The position numbers and the translations under genes are program-made. From NCBI GenBank assembly GCA_937922785.1, contig CALAJQ010000018.1:124001-188000 (forward strand): a stretch of 64,000 bases of DNA. Direction: 5' to 3'. This document shows, piece by piece, positions 8,813-16,361 of the stretch. This DNA is from an uncultured Acidimicrobiales bacterium. Lineage in GTDB: Bacteria; Actinomycetota; Acidimicrobiia; Acidimicrobiales; SZUA-35. The first letter of the stretch is position 1; each line of letters begins with the position of its first letter. The notes beneath the pieces are model-generated. The model was not told the DNA's origin. It worked only from the letters and a program-made list of their open reading frames with translations, and did no database searches.

Positions 8813-9477
8813 GTCGCCTCCAGGAGATGGACCGCTGCTGTCGGTTGGTTCCTTCTGAAGGTCATGCCAGACGGGCCAGCAGGGTAGCGGACAGCGTGAC
8901 GGGGAGCGATCCGTTGGCGCCGCTCGATTAGTCCGATCTCCTCAAGCCTGCGGCGCATGGCGACTTGGCTGACGTCAAAGGCGTTAGCTAGAGCTGCAAG
9001 ATCATGAACACCTTCTCCCCAAAGACGCTTCACCCAGCGCTTCGGCATCAGTAGACAAGCTGCGAAGTAGTCGCAAATAGCCTCCATCTGACGATTTGCA
9101 TCAGACCGACTTCGAACCTCCTTGTAGGCGGAGGCGAGTTGGGGCGCATCGAGAACATGCTTCATTTCATGAGCCAGAGTGAATCGCTGTCTGACTTCAG
9201 CCTCGTCGCTCCGTATCGAAATTTGCCATGACCCTGCACTCCATTCTGTGACACCCGAAGCTTGGAGTTTGCTGTCTTCCATCACAGTGATACGGGGAAG
9301 CTTTGAAAAGGCGGCTGTATCGAAGAAAGGACTTGAATCGCCAAAGTGCATACGGACACGCGCTGCCTGAAGCTCTGCCACTCGGTAGGCCTCGTGGACT
9401 TGGATTGATCTCCTCGGCATGAGGGCTCTCAAGCCCGACACGAGACTGCCCTTCGTTTGTTGGGTTGTTCTTGTCAT
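8809..9477 (-). CDS. ImmA/IrrE-type zinc metallopeptidase
   Basis: This 222-residue protein carries the ImmA/IrrE zinc-protease signature FTLAHEMKH (His103, Glu104, His107). A downstream CDYFAACLLMP segment supplies the third ligand region in this family. In ICEBs1 and many phages such proteases cleave the element's XRE repressor to induce the element. The gene overlaps the XRE repressor gene upstream and the recombinase downstream by 4 nt each. This arrangement strongly suggests an induction switch that also sets recombinase expression. The family is secure. The proposed substrate, the neighbouring repressor, is inference. Confidence 0.88.
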   Translation of the reverse strand: MTRTTQQTKGSLVSGLRALMPRRSIQVHEAYRVAELQAARVRMHFGDSSPFFDTAAFSKLPRITVMEDSKLQASGVTEWSAGSWQISIRSDEAEVRQRFTLAHEMKHVLDAPQLASAYKEVRSRSDANRQMEAICDYFAACLLMPKRWVKRLWGEGVHDLAALANAFDVSQVAMRRRLEEIGLIERRQRIAPRHAVRYPAGPSGMTFRRNQPTAAVHLLEAT

Positions 9478-9845
9478 CTTGCTCCTCCTTCCGAGTTTGG
9501 TTTGTTGCTTTTCTTCGTGATTCGCTTTACAGCTCTCTCAACGGCTTCAATCTGGTCGTCTTCTAGTTCGTATTTGGCCCTGAAATATGTCGGCAGCGAT
9601 GGGAGGCCGGGGCCGACACCGTTGGTTTGCCATGCCAGTTCGTATAGATCCTCTGGCTCAACTTCAAGAGCCTCGGCGAGTTGGTTCAAAATCTCAGCTC
9701 TCGGCTCATCGACTGCACCGTCCTCAAGCCTGTAGATGTGAGAACGGGCGATTCCAGTTCTACGGCTCAGCTCTACGGCGCTGATTCCAGCTTCAGTTCT
9801 GATTCGTCTGAGGGCTTGCCCAAAGGCTTCTGTCATGGTGAGCAC
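9474..9845 (-). CDS. XRE-family transcriptional repressor (ImmR-like)
   Basis: This 123-residue protein has an N-terminal XRE helix-turn-helix at about residues 8-62 (ALRRIRTEAGISAVELSRRTGIARSHIYRLEDGAV), followed by an acidic C-terminal tail. It is the first gene of the repressor-protease-recombinase operon. It sits directly behind a perfect 15-bp-arm palindrome (9863-9895) whose core recurs at the transfer-operon promoter. I infer that it binds both palindromes. The start ATG at 9845 is preceded by AAGGTG at normal spacing. The short length and protease partner match ImmR/ImmA-type switches. Confidence 0.88.
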   Translation of the reverse strand: MLTMTEAFGQALRRIRTEAGISAVELSRRTGIARSHIYRLEDGAVDEPRAEILNQLAEALEVEPEDLYELAWQTNGVGPGLPSLPTYFRAKYELEDDQIEAVERAVKRITKKSNKPNSEGGAR

Positions 9846-9862
9846 CTTTCACTTACTTGATG

Positions 9863-9895
9863 TGTCTATTGTCCCATCCAATGGGACAATAGACA
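9863..9895. promoter_or_regulatory. Palindromic operator upstream of the repressor operon
   Basis: The perfect inverted repeat TGTCTATTGTCCCAT, spacer CCA, ATGGGACAATAGACA occupies the gap between the repressor start (9845) and ArdA. Its inner core TGTCCCAT-N3-ATGGGACA recurs with identical 3-nt spacing at 14886-14904. It is a likely operator for the XRE repressor and overlaps that gene's promoter region. Confidence 0.8.
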
Positions 9896-9930
9896 AGGTT
9901 GACTTTGATGTGGAATCGTCAACGCTCCGC

Positions 9931-10515
9931 TCAGCAAGCGTCGAAGACATAGACACCACCATCTGCCCAGATCGTTTCTAGATCGGCGCTCATGTGGGCT
10001 CCGAGCGCCTCGTAGTCGATGCTCACGAACGGTCGTATCCATTCGACACCGAGTTCTTCCGGTCGCATTCCAAGATCGTCAATCATGTCGGCCGCATACT
10101 CAGCTAGGTCCTTCCAGTGCCCGCGGTATCGTTCGGTGAAGGATGACAGCTCGTCTGCTTCATCCATGATGGACTGGACCCAATGCCCGAAGGCTGGTCC
10201 ATGCTCGACTATGCCTGCGGCAACTTCTGCGATACGGCCAATCGACTCATACTCGTGCGGGTTGAATCCGCCGAAGCCTTGATAGTCGTGGATGGCCCAC
10301 TCTTCGGCTGGTCCGGTTACTGATCGCTTTAGTATTGATTGAATCTCGTCTGCAATGTGATCTTCGCCGAGCGTTGCGTCAATCCAGTCGCCTGTCAGGT
10401 ATCCAGCGTTGTAGTCTCCCAGACTTCTGACGAACACTTCAGCATGCCCATCCGGAACCTCCTGTTCTTGTCTTTCGTCACCTCCCTCCAGGGGGATCTT
10501 GTTTTCAATGGTCAT
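9931..10515 (-). CDS. ardA: ArdA-family antirestriction protein
   Basis: This 194-residue acidic protein has the ArdA signature near the start (VRSLGDYNAGYLTGDWIDA) followed by EEWAIHDYQGFGG. ArdA proteins mimic DNA and block type I restriction enzymes when conjugative DNA enters a new host. The pI looks strongly acidic, as expected. It is the last gene of the transfer operon, 26 nt after the methyltransferase stop, and its own end faces the repressor operator. The combination with a solitary methyltransferase suggests an anti-restriction pair for transfer. Confidence 0.9.
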   Translation of the reverse strand: MTIENKIPLEGGDERQEQEVPDGHAEVFVRSLGDYNAGYLTGDWIDATLGEDHIADEIQSILKRSVTGPAEEWAIHDYQGFGGFNPHEYESIGRIAEVAAGIVEHGPAFGHWVQSIMDEADELSSFTERYRGHWKDLAEYAADMIDDLGMRPEELGVEWIRPFVSIDYEALGAHMSADLETIWADGGVYVFDAC

Positions 10516-10541
10516 CTTTAGTTCCTTTCTTTGTTAGCTCT

Positions 10542-11546
10542 TTAAGCAGCCCGACGGCTTGGGTTCGGCTGACCTCTCGCTTGATCCAGTCGTTCACGGG
10601 CAAGAGCTGCGAAGTCGGGGTTGAGTTCAATCCCTAGCCAGTGCCTGTTCAGCCGTTCGGCAGCGACGCCTACGGTGCCAGATCCAAAGAACGGGTCTAG
10701 GACGATTCCTGGCTTCCAGCTGGTGGATGGGCAAGTGCATCTCTGTTCGAGTTTGTCGGTCACGGCGAGTGCGCCAAGACCTTTGGTCCGCTCCCGGGTC
10801 CAGGGGGATCCGCATGATGCGCAGACGCGTTCAGGGCAAGCCGCCAGTAGGGGAGTCCGAACCAGGCTTTCTGGGAAGGTCGCGAAGTGAGCTCCCCGGA
10901 AGTTAGAAGTAGCTAGCTGCCACACGTCACCCGGATTCTTGCCTAGCGGATGTCCGGTGAGCCCGCCTGCCTTCAGCGCCTGAAGGCCTCTGTTGTCACC
11001 GGCTAGTGGGCCGACCCAGGCCTGGGGCATCTGGCTGTGTGAGCGGCTCTTTGAGCGCTTCGACCGGTGGGGCACTCTAACGGCATCGAGATCGAAGAAG
11101 TAGTCCTTTGAGCGGGTCAGAAAGTAGACGTACTCATGCGTGCAGCTCAGCCTGTCTCGGACGCTGTTGGGCATCGGATTAGTCTTGGCCCAGATCACCT
11201 TGTTGCGAACTATCCACCCGTCGCTAGCGAGCTTGAGCAATAGCCGTTCCGGTCCGAGCAGCAGACCCTTGGCTGGGGCTCCACTCCTTGAGTCACGTGA
11301 ATAACTGTCGCCGAGATTGAGCCAAACCGACCCGGTTTGCTTCAGTATTCGGGCAATCTGAATGAAGGCTCGTTGCATCTCGGTTGCCCAGCCTTCGATA
11401 TGATCTTCGAGCCCGATTTGCTCCTTCTTGCCATAGTTGCGGAGCCGAAAGTAGGGCGGACTCGTTACCACCACGTCTACCGATTGATCAGGTAGGTCAG
11501 CTAGTCGTTGCCTTACATCTCCTATGAGTATTTGATTCGTTGTCAT
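10542..11546 (-). CDS. Solitary DNA (N4-cytosine/N6-adenine) methyltransferase
   Basis: This 334-residue beta-class methyltransferase has the catalytic TSPPY at residues 28-32. The SAM-binding LDPFFGSGTVGVAAERLNR (FxGxG-type motif I) comes late, near residues 283-300, which is the permuted beta-class order. A CASCG...CTC zinc-like insert separates the two. No restriction endonuclease is adjacent, so it is probably a self-protection or regulatory methylase carried by the element. The target sequence cannot be read from the protein. It overlaps the replication-relaxation gene by 4 nt and is followed by ardA. Confidence 0.9.
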   Translation of the reverse strand: MTTNQILIGDVRQRLADLPDQSVDVVVTSPPYFRLRNYGKKEQIGLEDHIEGWATEMQRAFIQIARILKQTGSVWLNLGDSYSRDSRSGAPAKGLLLGPERLLLKLASDGWIVRNKVIWAKTNPMPNSVRDRLSCTHEYVYFLTRSKDYFFDLDAVRVPHRSKRSKSRSHSQMPQAWVGPLAGDNRGLQALKAGGLTGHPLGKNPGDVWQLATSNFRGAHFATFPESLVRTPLLAACPERVCASCGSPWTRERTKGLGALAVTDKLEQRCTCPSTSWKPGIVLDPFFGSGTVGVAAERLNRHWLGIELNPDFAALARERLDQARGQPNPSRRAA

Positions 11547-12349
11547 TGTTCACCTCCTTCGATGAGTTCAGTTTCATTTCCCGCGACTGCCACACTAAAA
11601 AGCTGCGAGTGCCAATCCGGCATGTCCTGGATAAGGCTTCTGAGCATGCCGGCCCTGTCTTGGTCAAGTACTACCCAAACGACGTTTGGGAATGCCTCGC
11701 CCTGTTCTTGTTCCACTCCAGCGTCGAAGGCATCCGCATAGGCTTGGAGTTTCCGCCTGAGCGTCGGGGCGTGCTCAGTGCTGCGGTCAACTTCTATGAA
11801 GCTCGCTTGTTCGTACACTGCACCGCTAACGCGGACGAAGGCGTCAGGCTTGAGGATCTTGGCGCCGCGGCTGTCAACTGTTTGACGCCAGGCAGCCGGT
11901 TCACCTTGGAAGCTAATCAGCTTGATCCCAGAGCCTCTCTCACTTTCTCTCAGGCGAACGTAGACTTCGGCGACCGCCAGCACGTGGTCCTGAAACTGTG
12001 GTGATGGTTCCCAAGGTCGTCGTCGCCGAGAGCCGCCCGCTGGCCCCGGCGAGCTAAGCAGCGCCTGGCCTGCCGCATCTAGCGCGTATACGAAGCCCGA
12101 TGAGCCAGCGTGCACTCCGCCTATCCGCCGGTCCAGTCGTTTGATAAGACCGGAGTCTGAAAGTCTTCTCAGAACTCGTCGACTCTTTCGAGCCTGAGTT
12201 TGAACCGATCCTGAATGAAAGTGCAGCCGTTGGATCTGCGTTGCCTGAAGAAGTCGGACCCGGTCTAGATCTAACAAGATCTTGATGTCGCGTTCGGAGA
12301 CCAGTGCTCGCATGCGAGCAACATGGGCTGCCGTTGCCCGGCGGCTCAC
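11543..12349 (-). CDS. Replication-relaxation family protein
   Basis: The region after VSERDIKILLDLDRVRLLQATQIQRLHF is a winged-helix-like DNA-binding segment. A domain with HVLAVAEVYVRL and a late FIEVDRSTEH motif follows, as in the Replic_Relax family found on actinobacterial plasmids and ICEs. The reading frame is open back to 12526, which would overlap the transfer ATPase by 62 nt. A GTG at 12349 preceded by AGGAGT (12356-12361, 6-nt spacing) is much the better start and gives 268 residues. The stop overlaps the methyltransferase start by 4 nt. It probably acts in DNA processing or replication of the element; the exact activity is not established. Confidence 0.8.
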   Translation of the reverse strand: MSRRATAAHVARMRALVSERDIKILLDLDRVRLLQATQIQRLHFHSGSVQTQARKSRRVLRRLSDSGLIKRLDRRIGGVHAGSSGFVYALDAAGQALLSSPGPAGGSRRRRPWEPSPQFQDHVLAVAEVYVRLRESERGSGIKLISFQGEPAAWRQTVDSRGAKILKPDAFVRVSGAVYEQASFIEVDRSTEHAPTLRRKLQAYADAFDAGVEQEQGEAFPNVVWVVLDQDRAGMLRSLIQDMPDWHSQLFSVAVAGNETELIEGGEQ

Positions 12350-12464
12350 AGTGGTACTCCTAGGGACATAAGAGTCCTTGGCGCTACAGGGCACCCGGCC
12401 ACCTGTATCCAGGCGAAACGCTTGAGGCTCACCGAGGCGAGCGGCAGTGCGATCGGTACGCCCC

Positions 12465-14597
12465 TCATGTTGACTTTCTCCGGCGACCACCCGACTTGGC
12501 TTCGCCCCCTGGCGACCGTCGGTCATAGAGCTCGGCTTCGACCTGGGCTCCCTCGAGCCCGTAGCGGAAGCGACTTATGGCTCGGACCTTGGCAGGGTCA
12601 ACTAGTGGCTTCGGTAGCTCCAGCGTTCGTATGCTGCCAGGCCCGTTTGCCGACACTGTACGAACGTAAGCACCGTAGGTCGGAAGCCCCTGAAGGTCTG
12701 GAGCTCGCAAGCCACCGCCAAGGTGGTTAGCTAGAACTGCGCCGTCCTCAACGTTCGTGCGGAAGACCACCCGAGATCTAGCATTTGCCAGGACGGCGGC
12801 TTTGGTAGAAGGCGACAACTGGCCGAGATGCTGATGAGCGATTGTGAGGCCGACTCCAAGGCTCCGAGCCTCTGCCAGAACGTCGGATAAGTCGGTTGTT
12901 AGGTGAGTGAATTTCTGGAACTCATCGACGTAAACCATGACGGGGTGCCGCCTGTCTGCATTGATCGCGCTGCGGGCTTGTGTGGCTCGCCAGACCTCGG
13001 CCACGACTAGACTTCCGATCAGTCCAGACACGTTCGGGCCCAACAAACCCGGCCTTAGTTGAACCAGAAGAATCTTGCGCTGGGTAAATACGTCGTTAAC
13101 AGAGAACGTTGGTTCGCTCTGGCCAAGTGTTCGTCGAAGCGAAGCGCGCATCGCGAATGGGCGAACCTTGTTGAGCACTGGAGAAACAACTTGAAGTCGT
13201 TCGGCAGTTGACAGCGAGTTGAACCACGTCCAAAACTCACCGAGCTGAGGGTCGTCGGCTAGACGACTAGTAGCCGTCCTGCGAAAACGCTCATTGGTGA
13301 GGAGGGCTGGAAGCTCGGCCAAGGTTAGCTTGGGGGAGCGGGCCAGGGTCAGGACAGCGGTGTTGAGGACGTCCTCAGTTCTCGGCCCCCATGACTCCTT
13401 GTTTAGTGACTTGATTAGAAATACAACCGAGTCAGCGCTGAGTTCGGCCGAAGCTGACGCCCTGAGAATATTGAGGCCGACAGGCCGCTCTATGTCTGAT
13501 GGATCTAGAACAACAACATCACAAAGACGGTGTTGTGGAATACGGGCCAGAACGTCGTCAACTAAGTCGCCTTTGGGTTCGATCAGGATTACGCCCCGGC
13601 CCGCTTCGATGTCTTGGACCGCGAGCCGAGCGATGACCGTGCTCTTCCCAGATCCGGTCGGGCCAACGATGTGCAAGTGTTGCAAGGCATCTTTGGGGCT
13701 CAGTGTCACCAGTCCACCTCTGCCTGCATAGGTTGCCTCACCGAGAACACGGGCGCTATCGGCTCTTGAAGGACGCAGCTCTGAGGCGGCAAATGGAAGA
13801 ACTCGGGTTCCGCTGTAGGTAACGCCTCGAACAACTGGTGCACCTACCGGCCATGCGATGAGTTGCGACAGTTCAGCTGCATTCAGCGCGCATGGCCATT
13901 CAAACCAGGGCGGCCGCATTCCTTCCATGCGCCGATCAACAAACCACGAAGGCCAGAACCGACGACGAAGCCTGACGCCCGGTCTGCTAATGATGTTCAA
14001 TGCTCCCAAAGAGGCGCTCATGAGTCTGAGCTGACGACTGGAGCCGTGAGCGCGAACAGCTATACGACCAACAGCGCCAACTACCGGCGAAACCTGTTTC
14101 CTCGCAATTTCTGTGGGGGTGAAAGATTGACGTCGGTCGGTTCTAGAGACTTCAGGTAGGCGGTAGGGGAGAAGCGGGCCAACTACCCATTGCATCTCTA
14201 AATCTTCGCCGCTCCGAAGCGTCTCAGTCGTCGCAAGAAAGGTAGCAGCTAAACCCTGAGCCCGATCCGTGTGAAACGGCAAACGCACGCCACTCATTCC
14301 TAGCTCTATAGCCCTGCGTTTCGTCTCGGACTGGTTTCCGCTGGTTGGCTTTTTAGTATCGATCGCTGCTACGCCAACTGCTGGGAGATGGGCTCGAAGT
14401 AACGAAACCAGCGAGGTCGCGGTTCGCTCATCGGCTGTGATCGTCCAGCAAACTTCACTTGGCGAGGCTTTCACGGAAAAGACGATGTGTGGGACTCGCC
14501 CTCTTGGTTGAGCACTCAGCCCAACGAGGAAGGACTCGATCTGATCAGCATCTAGATCGTTAGGAAAGCTAAGCCTGAAAGCAGTCATGCCTTTCAT
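12465..14597 (-). CDS. TraG/VirD4-like conjugative DNA-transfer ATPase
   Basis: This 710-residue P-loop ATPase has Walker A GPTGSGKST at residues 312-320, followed by GVILIEPKGDL. The Walker B-like VMVYVDEFQKF comes in the last third, with the TIAHQHLGQLSP sensor segment just after it. The N-terminal 300 residues are poorly recognisable and lack an obvious membrane anchor. Proteins of this type couple DNA to a transfer channel or translocate it themselves. It overlaps the small upstream gene by 4 nt (ATGA) and is under the operator at 14886-14904. It is the main evidence that the element is conjugative or mobilisable. No relaxase or other type IV channel genes were recognised nearby. Confidence 0.85.
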   Translation of the reverse strand: MKGMTAFRLSFPNDLDADQIESFLVGLSAQPRGRVPHIVFSVKASPSEVCWTITADERTATSLVSLLRAHLPAVGVAAIDTKKPTSGNQSETKRRAIELGMSGVRLPFHTDRAQGLAATFLATTETLRSGEDLEMQWVVGPLLPYRLPEVSRTDRRQSFTPTEIARKQVSPVVGAVGRIAVRAHGSSRQLRLMSASLGALNIISRPGVRLRRRFWPSWFVDRRMEGMRPPWFEWPCALNAAELSQLIAWPVGAPVVRGVTYSGTRVLPFAASELRPSRADSARVLGEATYAGRGGLVTLSPKDALQHLHIVGPTGSGKSTVIARLAVQDIEAGRGVILIEPKGDLVDDVLARIPQHRLCDVVVLDPSDIERPVGLNILRASASAELSADSVVFLIKSLNKESWGPRTEDVLNTAVLTLARSPKLTLAELPALLTNERFRRTATSRLADDPQLGEFWTWFNSLSTAERLQVVSPVLNKVRPFAMRASLRRTLGQSEPTFSVNDVFTQRKILLVQLRPGLLGPNVSGLIGSLVVAEVWRATQARSAINADRRHPVMVYVDEFQKFTHLTTDLSDVLAEARSLGVGLTIAHQHLGQLSPSTKAAVLANARSRVVFRTNVEDGAVLANHLGGGLRAPDLQGLPTYGAYVRTVSANGPGSIRTLELPKPLVDPAKVRAISRFRYGLEGAQVEAELYDRRSPGGEAKSGGRRRKST

Positions 14598-14758
14598 GCA
14601 GCGTCCTCTGATGGGCTTGAGTTACTGGACTCATCAGCAACCTCGGTTAGAGCTAGTTCGATGATGGCTCTGGCCAACCTGCGAATTTCTGGCTCTTTAT
14701 GTGGCCGTACACGAACTACAAGTTTCGGGTTCTGCTTTGGTTTCTTCTTCCGCGGCAC
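14594..14758 (-). CDS. Small basic protein, first gene of the transfer operon
   Basis: I propose a 54-residue protein starting at GTG 14758, preceded by AGGAGG (14765-14770) at a 6-nt spacing. An upstream ATG at 14893 would fall inside the operator and has no ribosome-binding site, so I reject it. The protein starts PRKKKPKQNPK (strongly basic), continues as an amphipathic helix and ends in a Ser/Asp/Glu tail. The function is unknown. Its position ahead of the transfer ATPase with a 4-nt overlap suggests a DNA-binding or accessory transfer role. Confidence 0.65.
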   Translation of the reverse strand: MPRKKKPKQNPKLVVRVRPHKEPEIRRLARAIIELALTEVADESSNSSPSEDAA

Positions 14759-14879
14759 TGAGGGCCTCCTTTCGTTATCTGAGTGCCGCAAGTGATGATT
14801 GCCAGAACCGGCGGACTTACGGTTCTGATTGCCTCGGACCCGACGTGTCTCTTTCAACGAGACAGTCCAGGACTGGTGC

Positions 14880-14909
14880 CTAGTATGTCCCATTAAATGG
14901 GACAGTCAA
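14880..14909 (-). promoter_or_regulatory. Promoter with embedded operator for the transfer operon
   Basis: On the minus strand, TTGACT (14904-14909) and TACTAG (14880-14885) are spaced 18 nt apart. The palindrome TGTCCCAT-TAA-ATGGGACA at 14886-14904 fills the spacer exactly. This is the core of the palindrome at 9863-9895. A repressor bound here would block polymerase. It sits about 120 nt upstream of the GTG at 14758. Confidence 0.75.
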
Positions 14910-14999
14910 GGGAGGTCGTAGATTCCACAACAGCGACCGGAACGGGGGCCGATCTGTGAGCTAGCAACGCATGTCCCTGCCAATGACTACTGCTCGACG

Positions 15000-15203
15000 T
15001 CACCAGCGCTCACGTTCGAACCGGGCGATTCGGACAAAGACTCCCAGGGCAACAGCTCCAGCGATCCACGAGACGTAGGGCGTTAACAGCGCGACCGACA
15101 GATGTAGAAGCCAGATAACCGCCAGCAGGAGACCAAGGCCACCCATGGCATTGAGGAACAGCCTCCAAAGAGCGTCTGAGATTCTGCCCCTGCTGTCGCT
15201 CAA
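15000..15203 (-). CDS. Small membrane protein (two predicted TM helices)
   Basis: This 67-residue protein contains two hydrophobic segments (GGLGLLLAVIWLLHLSVALL and VSWIAGAVALGVFVRIA) and a charged C-terminus. It is the last gene of a five-gene minus-strand cassette in which successive genes overlap or abut. Its start ATG overlaps the stop of the 38-residue gene upstream by 4 nt. No family is recognised. It probably belongs to the element's transfer or maintenance functions. Confidence 0.6.
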   Translation of the reverse strand: MSDSRGRISDALWRLFLNAMGGLGLLLAVIWLLHLSVALLTPYVSWIAGAVALGVFVRIARFERERW

Positions 15204-15316
15204 CTCGTCGCCTCTAGACTACGAATCTGAACTGCACTAGGCGCAACCGGCAGTCTCAAGATGGGGCCGATGATCGTGTCGGTCAGTGATCTGGGCGTGA
15301 TTGGATCAGAAGCCAT
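15200..15316 (-). CDS. Tiny coupled ORF (38 aa)
   Basis: A start at ATG 15316 lies inside the end of the preceding gene (11-nt overlap), and the stop overlaps the next start by 4 nt (ATGA). The chain of overlaps supports translation, although the peptide (MASDPITPRSL...) matches nothing I know. The longer frame back to 15385 would run deep into the previous gene and is less likely. Confidence 0.45.
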   Translation of the reverse strand: MASDPITPRSLTDTIIGPILRLPVAPSAVQIRSLEATS

Positions 15317-15623
15317 TTGTGTCCTCGCAGGCCGAGTCAACCTCAATGAAGTCGCCCTGGTTCGTCCTCCTAGCCGTCGAGGCAAGCCAGAGCCGGCGCT
15401 TAGCTTCAGCGCCTACAAGGTCCAGAAGATCCCCGTGCTGAACGTTTCCGTACTCAGGGTCACTTGCGTCGTCGTCAGGACTGACACGCCCGCCACGGGT
15501 TTCTCTGAGCTTTGAACGTAACCAGGAAAGCGGGCGCCGCAAGAAGGCTGTCAAATTCGGAGCGACCAGTACTAATAGGATCCCGGCCTGCACGCAGGTC
15601 TGGATGAGTTGGTGATGCATCAC
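15306..15623 (-). CDS. Membrane-anchored small protein
   Basis: This 105-residue protein has one N-terminal hydrophobic helix (GILLVLVAPNLTAFL) and a long charged cytoplasmic tail. Its ATG overlaps the stop of the upstream gene (ATGA, 4 nt). No family is recognised. It is the third gene of the coupled cassette at 15000-16217. Confidence 0.6.
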   Translation of the reverse strand: MMHHQLIQTCVQAGILLVLVAPNLTAFLRRPLSWLRSKLRETRGGRVSPDDDASDPEYGNVQHGDLLDLVGAEAKRRLWLASTARRTNQGDFIEVDSACEDTNGF

Positions 15624-15868
15624 TGCCTCCGACCGTTCATGCGCCTGTTGACCGCCTGCTCAAGCATTAGCTCGAAGGTGATTCGGGTTAAGTCATTGAT
15701 CCGGCGTTCAGAATCGACCTGGACCTGCCGGGTCGCAATCCGCTGATTGCGGGCCTGAATCTCCATGTGCCGGAAGCGACTGCGGCCAGCCCAGTCGGTT
15801 CGAAAGAACCAGCTGGTAAGCCAAGCGAGTCCCGCCAGTAGAGCGACGGCCGCAATGATGAACTCCAT
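15620..15868 (-). CDS. Single-TM protein with basic coiled tail
   Basis: A start at ATG 15868, one base after the upstream stop, gives 82 residues: an N-terminal TM helix (FIIAAVALLAGLAWLTSWFF) and a highly charged helical tail rich in Arg, Gln and Glu. The longer frame to 15916 would overlap the neighbour by 47 nt and begins with a poor start. The architecture resembles small membrane-anchored structural subunits, but no family is recognised. Confidence 0.6.
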   Translation of the reverse strand: MEFIIAAVALLAGLAWLTSWFFRTDWAGRSRFRHMEIQARNQRIATRQVQVDSERRINDLTRITFELMLEQAVNRRMNGRRQ

Positions 15869-15869
15869 G

Positions 15870-16217
15870 TCAGCGGACCTCACGGATGGTGTCGTCGATG
15901 ACGGCGCCGAGACCAAGGGTTAACTTCTGAGATAAATAGGCAACCGAGTGAATAGCTCCTGGCTCCATCTCAACTACGGCTCGCTGGGCTGCACTTAGAG
16001 CTGCCTCAGCGTTGATGGCCGCCATGCCGACGCTAGCAACAGCGTTTACTTTGACGTGGCCAAGTTCTGCTTCCAGATGAACTGCGTGGGCTTGTAAATC
16101 TGCTGACCGGTCCAGACTTGCACGGGCCCGCTCGTGGGGACTGGTTGCAGCTCGGCCGAACCGGCGAGGCTGCACACCCAAATTGGGCTTCTTTGATTGC
16201 TTAACTAGATCCGACAT
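15870..16217 (-). CDS. Hypothetical Ala-rich helical protein, first gene of cassette
   Basis: This 115-residue protein has a basic N-terminus (KQSKKPNLGVQPRRFGRAA) and a long Ala/Glu-rich helical remainder, with no TM segment. It begins the coupled five-gene minus-strand cassette ending at 15000. No function is recognised. It is divergent from the 16362 gene, with 144 nt between the starts. Confidence 0.6.
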   Translation of the reverse strand: MSDLVKQSKKPNLGVQPRRFGRAATSPHERARASLDRSADLQAHAVHLEAELGHVKVNAVASVGMAAINAEAALSAAQRAVVEMEPGAIHSVAYLSQKLTLGLGAVIDDTIREVR

Positions 16218-16361
16218 CTGCTTGTCTACTCCATCTGAACCGGTGTCACTCCCAGGCGGTCTGAGACTGACGGTCCGGCTCAGATCTGACTATGAGGCAG
16301 AGGGTGGTCACTCATCTGGGGGTGCACCTGGTCGAGTTCTGGGGTATTTCTATTTATTGCT

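Noticed and set aside
12350..12526. Longer start for the replication-relaxation gene
   Set aside because: It would overlap the transfer ATPase by 62 nt, while a GTG at 12349 has AGGAGT at correct spacing.
14759..14893. Upstream ATG for the small transfer-operon gene
   Set aside because: It falls inside the operator and lacks an SD. GTG 14758 has AGGAGG.
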